Shown piece after piece: positions 8,023 through 19,775 of a stretch of DNA of 64,000 nucleotides; position 1 is the stretch's first letter; each line of letters begins with the position of its first letter. The position numbers and the translations under genes are program-made. The notes beneath the pieces are model-generated. The model had not been told where the DNA came from, searched no databases, and saw only the letters and a list, made by a program, of their open reading frames with translations. Location of the stretch: positions 124,001 to 188,000 of the forward strand of contig JACKDL010000002.1 of the NCBI GenBank assembly GCA_020633555.1. The letters run 5' to 3'. This stretch comes from Myxococcales bacterium (GTDB taxonomy: Bacteria; Myxococcota_A; Bradymonadia; UBA7976; UBA1532).

Positions 8023-11000
8023 TCAGAAGGACGGCGGATCGGCGCAGACCCGGAAGCCGACGCTCAGGTGGGCGAAGTTCGAGCGCACGGGCTCCCGCAT
8101 CGCCGCCCGGGTGGTGTTGCCGCCGAAGTCGTAGGCGCCGGAGCGCACCACGAGCCCTCGCTCGGGCACCGGCTGCACCCACTCCCAGAGGTTGCCGGCC
8201 ATGTCGTGCAGGCCGTACGGGCTCACGGAGGCGGGGTGGCTGCCCACGGCGTCGGGGCCCATCCCGTCCTTGCCGTGGGTGTCCTCGTGGTTGGCGTCGT
8301 GGGGCAGCAGCCGATCGCCGTGGGGCCACGCGCGGCCGTCGCTGCCTCGGGCGGCGCGCTCCCACTCCTGGTCGGTGCACAGGCGCGCGCCGGGCAGGCG
8401 GCCCGAACGATCCAGCCAGGCCAGGTAGTCCTCGATCTGCACCAGCGTGGTGCCGGGGACGGGCAGGGCGAGCATGGGCTGGTTCGGGTGCTGCTTGCGC
8501 CCGGGGTACCGCACCGCCTCGTCCTGGTGCACGGTGTGCCAGCGGTCGCTGACCTTGAACGACAGCACCCACCGGCCATCTTCGGCGGCCTCGAGCTTCA
8601 GCGGGTTGGCGAAGCCGCTGCCCTCCATGCGCGGGCTGGCGTCGGGTCGCTCGGCTGCGGGCAGATCCTCCAGGTACGCCACCCAGTCGGCCACCGTGGT
8701 CTCGTAGCGGGCGATCAGGTAGCCCCCGGTGTCCACCGGGTGCTCGGGCTCGGCCCGGTAGAAGCCCCGCCGCAGGCCGTCGGGCATGGCCGCCCCGTAC
8801 AGGAAGCGGCCCGGCGGGATGTAGACGAAGCCGTAGGGCACCGCCTCGTGGGGGGGCAGCGCCAGCGTGACGGTGCGGGTCTTGCCGCGGGCCACCCCGA
8901 AGGTGTCCACCAGCGGCGCGCGGCCCGGCGCGGTGGCCTCGATCCGGTAGTCGCCGGGGGGCAGGGCCATGGTGCCCGTGGTGGGCCCCTCCACGGGCAC
9001 TGGCACCCGACGCCCCTCCTGGAGCTCGTAGCGGGCGAGCTGGACCTGCGCCTGGGGCGGGCTGACCGCGATGACCACCTGGCCCGGGGCCCGCCAGCGC
9101 CGCTGCCGGCTCTCGTCGTCGTCGTACACGGCCAGACGGGCGATGGCCTCGGCGGTCGCCTCGCGGTCGCCGCGCAGCTCGGCGAACTCCGCCCGCTCGT
9201 AGAGCACATCCGCCAACAGCCCGCGGACGTCATCCCGCGCGGGATCCACGGCCAGGGCCTGCTCGAGCCGCCCGCTGGCCTCGGACAGGCCCACGCGCAC
9301 GGTCAGCTCGGCGGCCCGCCAGGCCTTCCAGTGGGTCTCGCCGTGCTCGGGATCGGCCGAGTCGAAGGCCGCGAAGGCCTGCTGGCGCTGGTCGAGCCCC
9401 GCGTGCAGCCTGGCGCGGGTGGCTTGCAGGCCTTGCCGCGCGCGGACCAGGTGGGCCTGGACCCGCTCATCGCGCTCCGCCTGAGCGCGCAGGCGGCTGG
9501 CCACCCACACGGCGAACAGCGCGGCCACCACGGCCACCGGGACCCCGATGTACATGGCCCGCCGTTGGCGCTGGGCGGCGTGCGAGGCCTGCTTGAAGGC
9601 TGCCTCTTCGGTGGTCAGCTCGTCGGTCGGTAGCCGGTCCAGCTCCTTCAGCCGGGGGCCACGCCAGACCAGCTGCGAGTCCCGGCTGACCTCCAGCCAG
9701 TCGCGGACTGACCGTTGCAGCCGCTCGCGCACCAGCCGGGTCTCGGCGTCATCGCCAAGCCAGTCCCGCAGGGTGCCCCAGCCCCGCAGCAGGGCCTCGT
9801 GGGCGATCTCGTAGGCGGTGTCGTGCGTCACCACCAGCCGGGCGCTCACCAGGCGCTCCAGCACGCCGGCGATGGCCGGATCGGCGGCCCCCAGATCCTC
9901 GGCGGTCTGCCGCGCGCGGGTGTTCTCCACCGTCACCAGCCGCACCAGCACCCGCCGGGCGAGCTGCTGCTGCGCCGGCGTCATCCGCTTGAGCACCTGA
10001 TCGGCGTGGCGGCTGAGCGCGCCGGCCACGCCGCCGATGGCCTCCAGCGCGTCGGCGGGGATGCTGCGGCTGCCCTCGTCCCGACGGTTCCACAGCTCGG
10101 CCAGGGCGAACTGCAGCAGGGGCAGGGCGCCGCTGCCCGCGCGCTCGGTGCTCTGCACCAGGGCGTCCACGGTGGCCTCGTCGGCGAAGCGGAACCCCTT
10201 CGCCTGCGTCGGGCGCACCACCACCTCGCGCACCCGCTCGGCGTTCAGCGGCCGCAGGAAGTACAGCGAGCGCACCAGGTCATCGCCGATGACGGGCAGC
10301 TCCGACAGGCGGCCCAGGTAGTCCGCCCGGGCGGTGGCCACCACGCGCAGGCCCGGGGCGGGCGACAGCATCATGGCCAGCGCCTCAGCGAACAGGGCGG
10401 CCTGCTCGGCGGGGCACAAAGTGGCCAGCTCCTCGAATTGGTCGATGAAGACCACCAGGCCCTGCTTGGCGCCCAGGCGCTGACGCAGCATGCGGCCGAA
10501 GTCCTGGGCGTCCGCCTCGACCGCCATGGCCAGCTCGGCCTCGTCGGCGTGAAGCAGGGGGGCCAGGGCGGCGCACAGGTGGTCCACGGGCCGGCGCCCG
10601 GGCACCAGGGTCACCGCCTGCCAGTGGCGGTCGTCCTTGAACCACGCGCCCACCCGGGGCAGCACGCCGGCCCGGCACAAGGACGACTTGCCGGTGCCCG
10701 AGTCGCCCGCCACCAGCACGAAGGGCTCGGCGGCCAGCCGCTCCAGCACCTGCCGGATCTCACCGTCGCGCCCGAAAAACAGCCCGCGGTCCTGAGCCTC
10801 GAAGGCCGCCAGGCCCCGGTACGGGTTGCCCTCGGGCACGTCGCCCCGGCGCTCGGGCTCAAGGGCGCTCAGGGCCGCCCGCAGGGCGGTGCCGTCGGCG
10901 AAGCGGTCCTTGGGATCCGCCGCCAGGCAACGCTCCACCACCTCCACGAACGCAGGATCCAGCCCCACGGCGGCCCGGCTGAGGGCGGCGTGACTCCCGC

Positions 11001-12072
11001 GGCGCTTGCGGGCGTAGAGCGTGTGCAGATCGTCGGCCACGATGGGCGGTCGGCCCGTGAGCAGCTCGAAGAGCACTGCCCCAAAGGAGTAGACGTCTGC
11101 GGCGTAGGTGGCCGGGGCCAGATCGATGAGCTCGGGGGCCAGGTACAACGGCGTACCGACGATGGCCCCCTCCTGGGTGAGCTTCACGTCCACGGCCGCA
11201 GTGGCCTTGCCTTCGAACAGCGAGGCCAGCATCCGCGGCTCGCGGTCCCCGGTGGTGGCGTAGGGATCCACCTGCTTGCGGTGCACCTCAGCCAACGCGC
11301 GGGCGTGGTGGATCCCGTCGGGGATGACGGCGGCGCCGGGCAGCGAACGCTCGGACTCCAGCCCGCCGTCCGTCGCCCGGGCGAAGGGGAACGCGGGCAC
11401 CGGGGACGGTCGCCCCGCCTGCGGGGGGGGCTCGGCTACCCCGGTCTGGGCCAGCGGATCCACCACGGGGGTGCGTTGGGGGCCCAGCGGCGCGTCGCCC
11501 GTCTCGCCGATGGGATCCACCGCCACGGACAGGCGCTGCATGTTGCCGGTGGCAGCCAGCGGGTCCACCGGGCTCAGATCTGCCGCCACCCAGCGGTGAT
11601 CCTCCACCAGCTTCGCGATGCCGAAGTCGAGGATGCGGACCGTGTCCTCCTCGTCCAGCATGATGTTCGCGGGCTTGATGTCGCGGTGGACCACCCCGCG
11701 GCGATGGGCGGCCGCCAGGCCGCTGGCGAGCTGCAGGGCCAGCCCGCGGGCCTTCGCCTCGTCGAGGGGCAGCGACAGCTTGTCCAGAGGCAGGCCACGC
11801 ACGAACTCGCTGACCTGGTACAGGTGGCCGTCCACCTCGCCCACGCGGTGCACGTCCACCACGTTGGGGTGGCGCAGCCGGGCGATGGCCCGGGCCTCGA
11901 CGATGAACCGGTCGCGGGCGCGCAGGTCCTCGGCGTCCAGGCTGATGAACTTGATGGCCACCGGCCGATCCAGCGGCACGTCCGTGGCCAGATACACCCG
12001 CCCCATGGCCCCCCGGCCCAGCTCATGGAGCAGGCGGTAGCCCTCGAACTCGGGGGGCGGATTCCAGCTCAA
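8023..12072 (-). CDS. Ser/Thr kinase - STAND NTPase - FGE-like sensor giant
   Basis: A 1349-residue protein. Kinase domain at 11-405: Lys in VAIK (40), HRDIKPAN (Asp131), DFG (149-151), GTPLYLAPE (306-314). All key residues are present. Between DFG and APE is an insert of about 150 residues with four VDPxxxTG repeats (Thr175, 191, 210, 274). A STAND-type NTPase of the nSTAND1 kind follows: NPYRGLAAFEAQD...FFGRD, Walker A GDSGTGKSS (456-464), Walker B LVVFIDQFEE (539-548). A membrane segment lies near 840-858, then a helical/TPR-like stretch, a PEGA-like strand region, and a C-terminal FGE/SUMF1-like domain (1080-1345; HDMAGNLWEWV, VGFRVC). The C-terminus probably sits outside the membrane as sensor. 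The start overlaps the activator stop by 4 bp (ATGA), so the two are coupled. Confidence 0.88.
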   Translation of the reverse strand: MSWNPPPEFEGYRLLHELGRGAMGRVYLATDVPLDRPVAIKFISLDAEDLRARDRFIVEARAIARLRHPNVVDVHRVGEVDGHLYQVSEFVRGLPLDKLSLPLDEAKARGLALQLASGLAAAHRRGVVHRDIKPANIMLDEEDTVRILDFGIAKLVEDHRWVAADLSPVDPLAATGNMQRLSVAVDPIGETGDAPLGPQRTPVVDPLAQTGVAEPPPQAGRPSPVPAFPFARATDGGLESERSLPGAAVIPDGIHHARALAEVHRKQVDPYATTGDREPRMLASLFEGKATAAVDVKLTQEGAIVGTPLYLAPELIDLAPATYAADVYSFGAVLFELLTGRPPIVADDLHTLYARKRRGSHAALSRAAVGLDPAFVEVVERCLAADPKDRFADGTALRAALSALEPERRGDVPEGNPYRGLAAFEAQDRGLFFGRDGEIRQVLERLAAEPFVLVAGDSGTGKSSLCRAGVLPRVGAWFKDDRHWQAVTLVPGRRPVDHLCAALAPLLHADEAELAMAVEADAQDFGRMLRQRLGAKQGLVVFIDQFEELATLCPAEQAALFAEALAMMLSPAPGLRVVATARADYLGRLSELPVIGDDLVRSLYFLRPLNAERVREVVVRPTQAKGFRFADEATVDALVQSTERAGSGALPLLQFALAELWNRRDEGSRSIPADALEAIGGVAGALSRHADQVLKRMTPAQQQLARRVLVRLVTVENTRARQTAEDLGAADPAIAGVLERLVSARLVVTHDTAYEIAHEALLRGWGTLRDWLGDDAETRLVRERLQRSVRDWLEVSRDSQLVWRGPRLKELDRLPTDELTTEEAAFKQASHAAQRQRRAMYIGVPVAVVAALFAVWVASRLRAQAERDERVQAHLVRARQGLQATRARLHAGLDQRQQAFAAFDSADPEHGETHWKAWRAAELTVRVGLSEASGRLEQALAVDPARDDVRGLLADVLYERAEFAELRGDREATAEAIARLAVYDDDESRQRRWRAPGQVVIAVSPPQAQVQLARYELQEGRRVPVPVEGPTTGTMALPPGDYRIEATAPGRAPLVDTFGVARGKTRTVTLALPPHEAVPYGFVYIPPGRFLYGAAMPDGLRRGFYRAEPEHPVDTGGYLIARYETTVADWVAYLEDLPAAERPDASPRMEGSGFANPLKLEAAEDGRWVLSFKVSDRWHTVHQDEAVRYPGRKQHPNQPMLALPVPGTTLVQIEDYLAWLDRSGRLPGARLCTDQEWERAARGSDGRAWPHGDRLLPHDANHEDTHGKDGMGPDAVGSHPASVSPYGLHDMAGNLWEWVQPVPERGLVVRSGAYDFGGNTTRAAMREPVRSNFAHLSVGFRVCADPPSF

Positions 12073-13502
12073 GGCGGCCTCCGCGGGTGCCGCTGCAGCC
12101 CATACTGGCCCATCTTATGGGTGAAACTGCGCCGAGGCATCTCGATGAGGCGCGCCGCGGCGCTGACGTTCCCGTCGGCGGCCGCCAGCGCCTCGGCCAT
12201 CCGCCGGGCCTCCAGGGCCGCCAGCTCCTCGTGGATCGGGCGGAAGCTGCCCGTCGACTCCGCCGGCGTCGCCACCGGGGCCCCGTCGTCCGGCCGCCAC
12301 GGGCGCTCGGCCAGGTGGGCCAGCCGCACCTCGGGCTCGGCGATGACCTGAGCCGTCCAGCGCATCAGGTTCTCGAGCTCGCGCACGTTGCCGGGCCACG
12401 TGTGGCGCACCAGGGCCGCTTCGACCTCGGGCGTCAGCCGCTGCCTGGGAAGCTCGGCCGGGCGCGCGCGGCGCAGGTACCAGTGGGCCAGGGCCAGCAC
12501 GTCGCCGGGGCGCTCCCGCAGCGGCGGCAGCACCACCCGGCCCACTTCGAGGCGGTAGTATAGATCCGGCCGCAGGAAGCCCTCGGCCAGGGCGTCGGCG
12601 GGCAGGCGGTTCATGGCGGCCACCACGCGCACGTCCACGGTGCGGGCCCGCGGCTCGCCCACCCGGCGGATCTCACCCGCCTGCAGGGCCCGCAGCAGCT
12701 TGCTCTGGACCCCGGGCGGCGCCTCGGAGATCTCGTCGACGAACAGGGTGCCGCCGTGGGCTTCCTCGAACAGCCCGGCCTTGTCGGTCACCGCGCCGCT
12801 GAAGGCCCCCTTCGCGTAGCCGAACAGCTCACTCTCGGCCAGGTTGGGGTGCAGGGCGGCGCAGTTCACCGTCAGGTAGGGCTGCTCGGCGCGCTGGGAC
12901 CAGTGGTGCAGGGCCCGGGCCACGATCTCCTTTCCGGTGCCCGTCTCGCCCGTGATCAGCACCGGCAGCTCGCTGCGGGCCAGCTCGCGCACCCGCCGGA
13001 ACACCTGCTGGGTCAGCGGATCGGCCGCCAGGAACGCCTCGCCTCCCACCAGGATGCGATCGTCGGTGCCCCGGGCCCAGGCCAGCGAGCCGGGCGTGGC
13101 GCGGCCCAGCGCCTCTTCGGCCACCCGCCGCAGATCGGTGGTGGTGTCGGCGTCCACCGGGCAGCGGGCGAGGCCGGCGGCGGCCCCGTCGGCCATGGCC
13201 AGCAGGATCCGTCGCACGGGCACATCGGCGGTGGCGCCCACCTCGGGCAGCACCAGCCACACGCCGTCGTCGTCCCGGGCCACCGCGTCCACCCGGCGCA
13301 CGGCCTTGCGGGCCTGCTCAGCCAGCGCCTCCAGCCCCTGCTGGCCCGGCCGCAGCCGGGCCAGCGTCAGCGGCCGGTCGTACCGGGTCGACCGCTCCAC
13401 CTCCAGCGCGAGTATCCGCCGCAGGGCTGCCTCGTCGAGCAGGGCGTCGGCGTCGAGCACCCGAGCGGGTGCCGCGCGGTTGGGGGGGGTGCCACGGATC
13501 AT
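12069..13502 (-). CDS. sigma-54-dependent activator with GGDEF-like N-terminus
   Basis: A 477-residue bacterial enhancer-binding protein. Residues 20-90 resemble a degenerate GGDEF domain (RYDRPLTLARL, VWLVLPE) without a GGDEF signature, so it may sense rather than make a nucleotide. The AAA+ domain (155-385) has Walker A GETGTGKE (185-192), sigma-54-contact loop GAFSGA (232-237, the Ser variant of GAFTGA) and Walker B LFVDEI. A Fis-type helix-turn-helix lies at 443-466. No receiver domain is present, so control is likely through the co-transcribed kinase (4-bp overlap) or a ligand. The nearest sigma-54 promoter is that of the ADYC gene at 7922-7937. Confidence 0.9.
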   Translation of the reverse strand: MIRGTPPNRAAPARVLDADALLDEAALRRILALEVERSTRYDRPLTLARLRPGQQGLEALAEQARKAVRRVDAVARDDDGVWLVLPEVGATADVPVRRILLAMADGAAAGLARCPVDADTTTDLRRVAEEALGRATPGSLAWARGTDDRILVGGEAFLAADPLTQQVFRRVRELARSELPVLITGETGTGKEIVARALHHWSQRAEQPYLTVNCAALHPNLAESELFGYAKGAFSGAVTDKAGLFEEAHGGTLFVDEISEAPPGVQSKLLRALQAGEIRRVGEPRARTVDVRVVAAMNRLPADALAEGFLRPDLYYRLEVGRVVLPPLRERPGDVLALAHWYLRRARPAELPRQRLTPEVEAALVRHTWPGNVRELENLMRWTAQVIAEPEVRLAHLAERPWRPDDGAPVATPAESTGSFRPIHEELAALEARRMAEALAAADGNVSAAARLIEMPRRSFTHKMGQYGLQRHPRRPP

Positions 13503-13626
13503 GGCTGCGTCATCGGCGGGGACCCACCTCCGCCGGAAGCGCCGGGGTCATCCACACCGGCGGAGGGTGCGCCCCCCGAGGCCACGCACGGCGGACCTGG
13601 CCCCCGAGCGGCCCGGCGGGTGGGCA

Positions 13627-14589
13627 TCAGACGAAGCGATTGACGCCCTGAACGCCGTCGGAGCTGCGATCCGCCGAGAACTGATACTCGGGGTCGAGCA
13701 GCACGTTGATGCGGTCCATGACCACCGCGGTGACCCCCAGGAAGTCGGCGGCGTGGCGGATCATGGCCTCGCGGGTGAAGGGCGTGAACGGCGCGCGCAC
13801 CCGGAACTGGCCGATCTCGGGTCCGTCCAGCGTGATGGGCGGCCCGATCCGGTAGACGATCTCGCCCCCCTTCGAGAAGGGGGAGCCGCCGGGGTAGGCC
13901 TTGTCGCTGCCGTTGCAGCCCACCGGCACGATGTCCACGCCCAGAAGCTGGCTCATCTGAGCCATGCCCACGTGGCCCTTGCTCAGCCGCTTGGACCGGG
14001 TGCCCTGGGGAAAGACCAGCGGGCTGTGGCCTTGCGCGATGGCCTCGCGGTTGAGCCGCACCACCTCGCCCACCATCTGGGCCCACAGCGCCTCGAAGTC
14101 GGCGCGCACGGTCAGCGGGCCGCCACGCTCCTCCACGAACATCTGGACCCCGTCGGGCAGCCCCGCCGGATCGCCCCCGTCCACCAGATCCCGCAGCGCC
14201 CGGTACTCGGCTTCATCGGGCAGCCGGCCGACCTGCTTGCGGAACTCGGTGGTGGCCACATAGCCCCGGGAGGGCAGCGGGATGTTGGTGCAGGAGTCCA
14301 TGAACCAGCCCATGAGCCGGTTCTCGTAGTACTTGCCCTTGACCCAGGCAGCGGTGAACCCGTGCCCGGCCCGGTAGAGCTGGTACTGGAAGGGCCAGTA
14401 GTTGTAGCGGTCGGTGTGGTTCATGGCGAAGAACACCGGCCGATCGGGCAGGTGCTCCAGGCCTTCGAGGGCGATCCGGGTGCGCCGGGGCAGCCGGTAG
14501 TCCACCGACAACGCCAGGTTGGCCATGGCCAACTGGCCCCAGGGCGTCTTGCGGATCGAGAGCGCCTTCAGGCGGTCAAGGTCGAGCAT
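13627..14589 (-). CDS. PlsC-like phospholipid/glycerol acyltransferase, variant motifs
   Basis: A 320-residue member of the lysophospholipid acyltransferase (PlsC-like) superfamily, which transfers acyl groups to lysophosphatidate or similar acceptors at the membrane. Block I is NHTDRYN (57-63): the His is present, but the position of the catalytic Asp of HX4D holds Asn63, with an Asp two residues after the His instead. Block III is FPQGTRS in place of FPEGTRS. Block IV (VDIVPVG) is conserved. The long spacer between blocks (residues 65-210) exceeds that of plain PlsC. The gene follows the cytochrome c gene by 24 bp on the same strand, so they may be co-transcribed. Substrate unknown; altered motifs make activity less certain. 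Confidence 0.75.
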   Translation of the reverse strand: MLDLDRLKALSIRKTPWGQLAMANLALSVDYRLPRRTRIALEGLEHLPDRPVFFAMNHTDRYNYWPFQYQLYRAGHGFTAAWVKGKYYENRLMGWFMDSCTNIPLPSRGYVATTEFRKQVGRLPDEAEYRALRDLVDGGDPAGLPDGVQMFVEERGGPLTVRADFEALWAQMVGEVVRLNREAIAQGHSPLVFPQGTRSKRLSKGHVGMAQMSQLLGVDIVPVGCNGSDKAYPGGSPFSKGGEIVYRIGPPITLDGPEIGQFRVRAPFTPFTREAMIRHAADFLGVTAVVMDRINVLLDPEYQFSADRSSDGVQGVNRFV

Positions 14590-14613
14590 GTGCGGCCCCG
14601 GCGGGTCAGGGGA

Positions 14614-15258
14614 TCAGGGCAGGCTGCGGAGGAACGTGATGACGTGCTCGATCTGCGCGTCGGACAGCGTCAGCTCGGGCAGCGGCCCGCTGGCGAAGCC
14701 CTGCATGGCGGTGCCCGTCTTGCCGTTCTTGATCATGTAGCGCAGGTACCCGTTGGTCACGGTGTCCAGGAACGGCTTGCGCAGGATGCCGGTGCCCCAC
14801 TCGCGGTAGCCGCCGCGCATGTTGTGGCACTGCACGCACGAACGCATGAAGAGCTTGGCGCCCTCGCCCCCGTCGCCCTTCAGGGGCGACTCGTCGAGCT
14901 TGGCGGGCTCGGTCTTCGTCTGGGTGCGCAGGTAGGCGACGATGGACTCCATCTGCCCCCGGTCGAGCACGCCCGCCCAGGCCGCCATGGCGGTGCCGGG
15001 GCGGCCCCCCTTGATGGTGGTGATGATCATCTCGTCGCTGGCCGCCTCGAGGAAGCTCTGGGCGGTCAACAGCGCCGCGCGAGGCACCCGGTCGGCGCCG
15101 CTGGTCCCGTGGCATGGGGTGCAAAGCTGGAACAGCTTGGCGCCCTGGGCCGCCTTCTCGGGCGTGATCTCCACCGACCGCATGGGGGGTGGATCGCCTG
15201 CGAGGGCGGGCATGGACAGCGCCAAAAGACCGATGACGGCGAGCGCCTTGTGCAACAT
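14614..15258 (-). CDS. periplasmic dihaem cytochrome c
   Basis: A 214-residue c4-like electron carrier. A signal peptide (MLHKALAVIGLLALSMPALA) precedes two class I cytochrome c domains with haem sites CTPCH and CVQCH. Distal Met ligands are likely in TAMAAW and TAMQGF. The protein would shuttle electrons in the periplasm between membrane complexes and terminal reductases or oxidases. An SD-like GGAGGAGA stretch precedes the ATG at 15258. It is divergent from the MpaB-type oxygenase gene at 15412 and followed by the acyltransferase gene. Redox partner unknown. Confidence 0.87.
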   Translation of the reverse strand: MLHKALAVIGLLALSMPALAGDPPPMRSVEITPEKAAQGAKLFQLCTPCHGTSGADRVPRAALLTAQSFLEAASDEMIITTIKGGRPGTAMAAWAGVLDRGQMESIVAYLRTQTKTEPAKLDESPLKGDGGEGAKLFMRSCVQCHNMRGGYREWGTGILRKPFLDTVTNGYLRYMIKNGKTGTAMQGFASGPLPELTLSDAQIEHVITFLRSLP

Positions 15259-15411
15259 CTTGGGGTCTCCTCCTCACGGACACGGCCCGGATCAGCCGGG
15301 GGGTGTGCGTCGCACGAGTCAACGGCACCCGGCTCCGGGCAGTCAACCCCTGGGCGCCTTGTGCCCGATTTCGGTTACGCTCCGGCCACACCGTCAGGCG
15401 AGGCTGAGCAC

Positions 15412-16521
15412 ATGATCCGTTGGAGTGACCAGCATTTGTCGGCCCTCCGGGCCGACGGCGACCCGGCGGCTGATGCGGTCGCGCGGGCCATCCTCGGCAG
15501 CGGCGATCTGGCCCGGATCAACGGGCTCATGCGTCAGCTCTCGGGCAACCCCCAGGTGCCGTCCGCCGCGCTGCCCCCCGAGGTGCGCGCCTGGCTGGCC
15601 GAGACGGGCGACCTGCCCGCCTGGGTGGACGCCGCGCGGGTCGAGCGGGGCCAGCGCGTCTTCGTCCGCTACGGGGTGCCCATCCTGCAGGGCCTGCTGT
15701 ACCGATCCCTGCCCGAGGTCTACGCCTGCGCCGACGGGGTGCAGGTGCTGGCCCGATCCAAGCGCATCACCGCCCTCGTGGATCGCCGCGTCCTCGAGAC
15801 CCTGCGCTTCGTGGTGGACGTGCTCACCCCCGGTCACCTGGCGGAAGGCGCCGTGGGCGTCCGGACGGCGCAGCGGGTGCGGCTCCTGCACGCCAGCATC
15901 CGCCTGCACCTGGCCGCCGGGGGCTTCCCCGCCGACCGGTTCGGGCCCCCCATCAACCAGGAAGACCTGGTCATCACCCTGGCCTCATTCTCGGTGGTCA
16001 TCCTGGACGTGCTGCGCCGCTTCGGGGCCGAGCTGTCGGAGGCAGAGGCCGACGGCTGGCTGCACACCTGGAACGTCATCGGCTGGATCATGGGGGTGCG
16101 CGAGGAGCTGCTGTTCGAGAGCGAGCAGGACGGCGATCTGGCCCTGCGCATGATCCGCCGCCGCCACCACCGCGCGTGCCCCGAGGGGCAGGCGGTCATG
16201 GCCGCGCTGCTGGGCTTCATGAACGACCTGGTGCCGGGGGAGCTGTTCGACGGCATCAGCGCTTCGATGGTGCGCTTCCTGGGGGGTGACGCCCTGGCCG
16301 ATCTGCTCGGGGTGCCGCCGGCGGACTGGACCCGCCACTTCCTGCGCCTGTACCGCCGCGCCATCGATGCTGCCGATGACGTGCAAGACCTGGGGCCCAT
16401 GGGACGCAGGTTGGCGGAGCTGTTGGGGGGGCGCCTGCTGCAGGCGCTGATCGAGGGCCGGCACGGGGTGACCGCCACCTTCGACCTGCCCGCCGATCTG
16501 CGGGCCAACTGGCAGCTCTGA
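15412..16521 (+). CDS. MpaB/Lcp-type oxygenase family protein (DUF2236)
   Basis: A 369-residue protein of the DUF2236 family, which includes the haem-dependent latex-clearing oxygenases (Lcp) and fungal MpaB. Family segments visible: QRVFVRYGVPILQGLLYRSL, QRVRLLHASIRLHL (the conserved His-bearing helix), PINQEDLVITLASFS and HTWNVIGWIMGVREEL. No export signal is seen, so it is probably cytoplasmic or membrane-associated. The ATG at 15412 is chosen because conserved sequence begins shortly after it. The gene converges on the rhodanese gene with a 5-bp gap. Substrate unknown: bacterial homologues outside Lcp are uncharacterised, so oxidative cleavage of a hydrophobic molecule is only a family-based guess. 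Confidence 0.75.
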   Translation: MIRWSDQHLSALRADGDPAADAVARAILGSGDLARINGLMRQLSGNPQVPSAALPPEVRAWLAETGDLPAWVDAARVERGQRVFVRYGVPILQGLLYRSLPEVYACADGVQVLARSKRITALVDRRVLETLRFVVDVLTPGHLAEGAVGVRTAQRVRLLHASIRLHLAAGGFPADRFGPPINQEDLVITLASFSVVILDVLRRFGAELSEAEADGWLHTWNVIGWIMGVREELLFESEQDGDLALRMIRRRHHRACPEGQAVMAALLGFMNDLVPGELFDGISASMVRFLGGDALADLLGVPPADWTRHFLRLYRRAIDAADDVQDLGPMGRRLAELLGGRLLQALIEGRHGVTATFDLPADLRANWQL

Positions 16522-16526
16522 GCAGC

Positions 16527-16853
16527 CTACTGCTCGGCGGGCAGCCCCGAGGAGCGCCAGGCCTGCATGCCGCCGATCAGGTTGTGCACGTCGGTGTACC
16601 CCTGGCTGCCCAGCCAGTGGCAGACCTGCCCCGAGCGGTTGCCCGAGCGGCACACGAACAGCAGCTTCTGGTCCTTCTTCCAGGACTGCGCCTTGGCGGG
16701 GAGCTGGGGGAAGGTCACCAACTCGGCCCCGGGGATGTGCCCCAGGAAGCCGTGGAACTCCCCCGGCGTGCGCACGTCGATGACCGTGTAGTCCTGGAGG
16801 TTCTGGGCGACCTGAACGGGGAAGACCTCGTCGAACGGCAAGGTGGCGAACAT
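16527..16853 (-). CDS. rhodanese-like sulfurtransferase domain protein
   Basis: A 108-residue single-domain rhodanese without signal peptide. It has the start motif VIDVRTPGEFHGFLGHIPGA and the active-site loop CRSGNRS, whose Cys would carry persulfide. It ends with GGMQAWRSSGLP. Single-domain rhodaneses move sulfur in the cytoplasm (GlpE/PspE-like activity). The 3' end is 5 bp from the MpaB-type gene on the other strand; the 5' end faces the PEP carboxylase gene across about 150 bp. Confidence 0.85.
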   Translation of the reverse strand: MFATLPFDEVFPVQVAQNLQDYTVIDVRTPGEFHGFLGHIPGAELVTFPQLPAKAQSWKKDQKLLFVCRSGNRSGQVCHWLGSQGYTDVHNLIGGMQAWRSSGLPAEQ

Positions 16854-17007
16854 GGGGGGCTCCTGGGATTCGGGGTTGGGGAAGGGCTCGCCGCCAAAGA
16901 GCCCTCGCCGGCCAAATCCGTGTCACGGGCACAGTGGCGGCCCGTGACGGGGCCGGCGCATCATGTACGCGCGCCCAGCGCTGTGAACCCCACCCGAGGT
17001 GACCTTC

Positions 17008-19767
<2,760 letters not shown>

Positions 19768-19775
19768 GCGCGGCC

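Noticed and set aside
8023..9000. FGE-like (C-type lectin fold) C-terminus as target of a diversity-generating retroelement
   Set aside because: Such targets have this fold, but there is no reverse transcriptase, accessory protein or template repeat in the window.
8023..12072. STAND-kinase protein as an anti-phage defence gene
   Set aside because: STAND NTPases occur in defence, but the gene is coupled to a sigma-54 activator and a PP2C phosphatase, with no nuclease or other defence genes nearby; signalling is the simpler reading.
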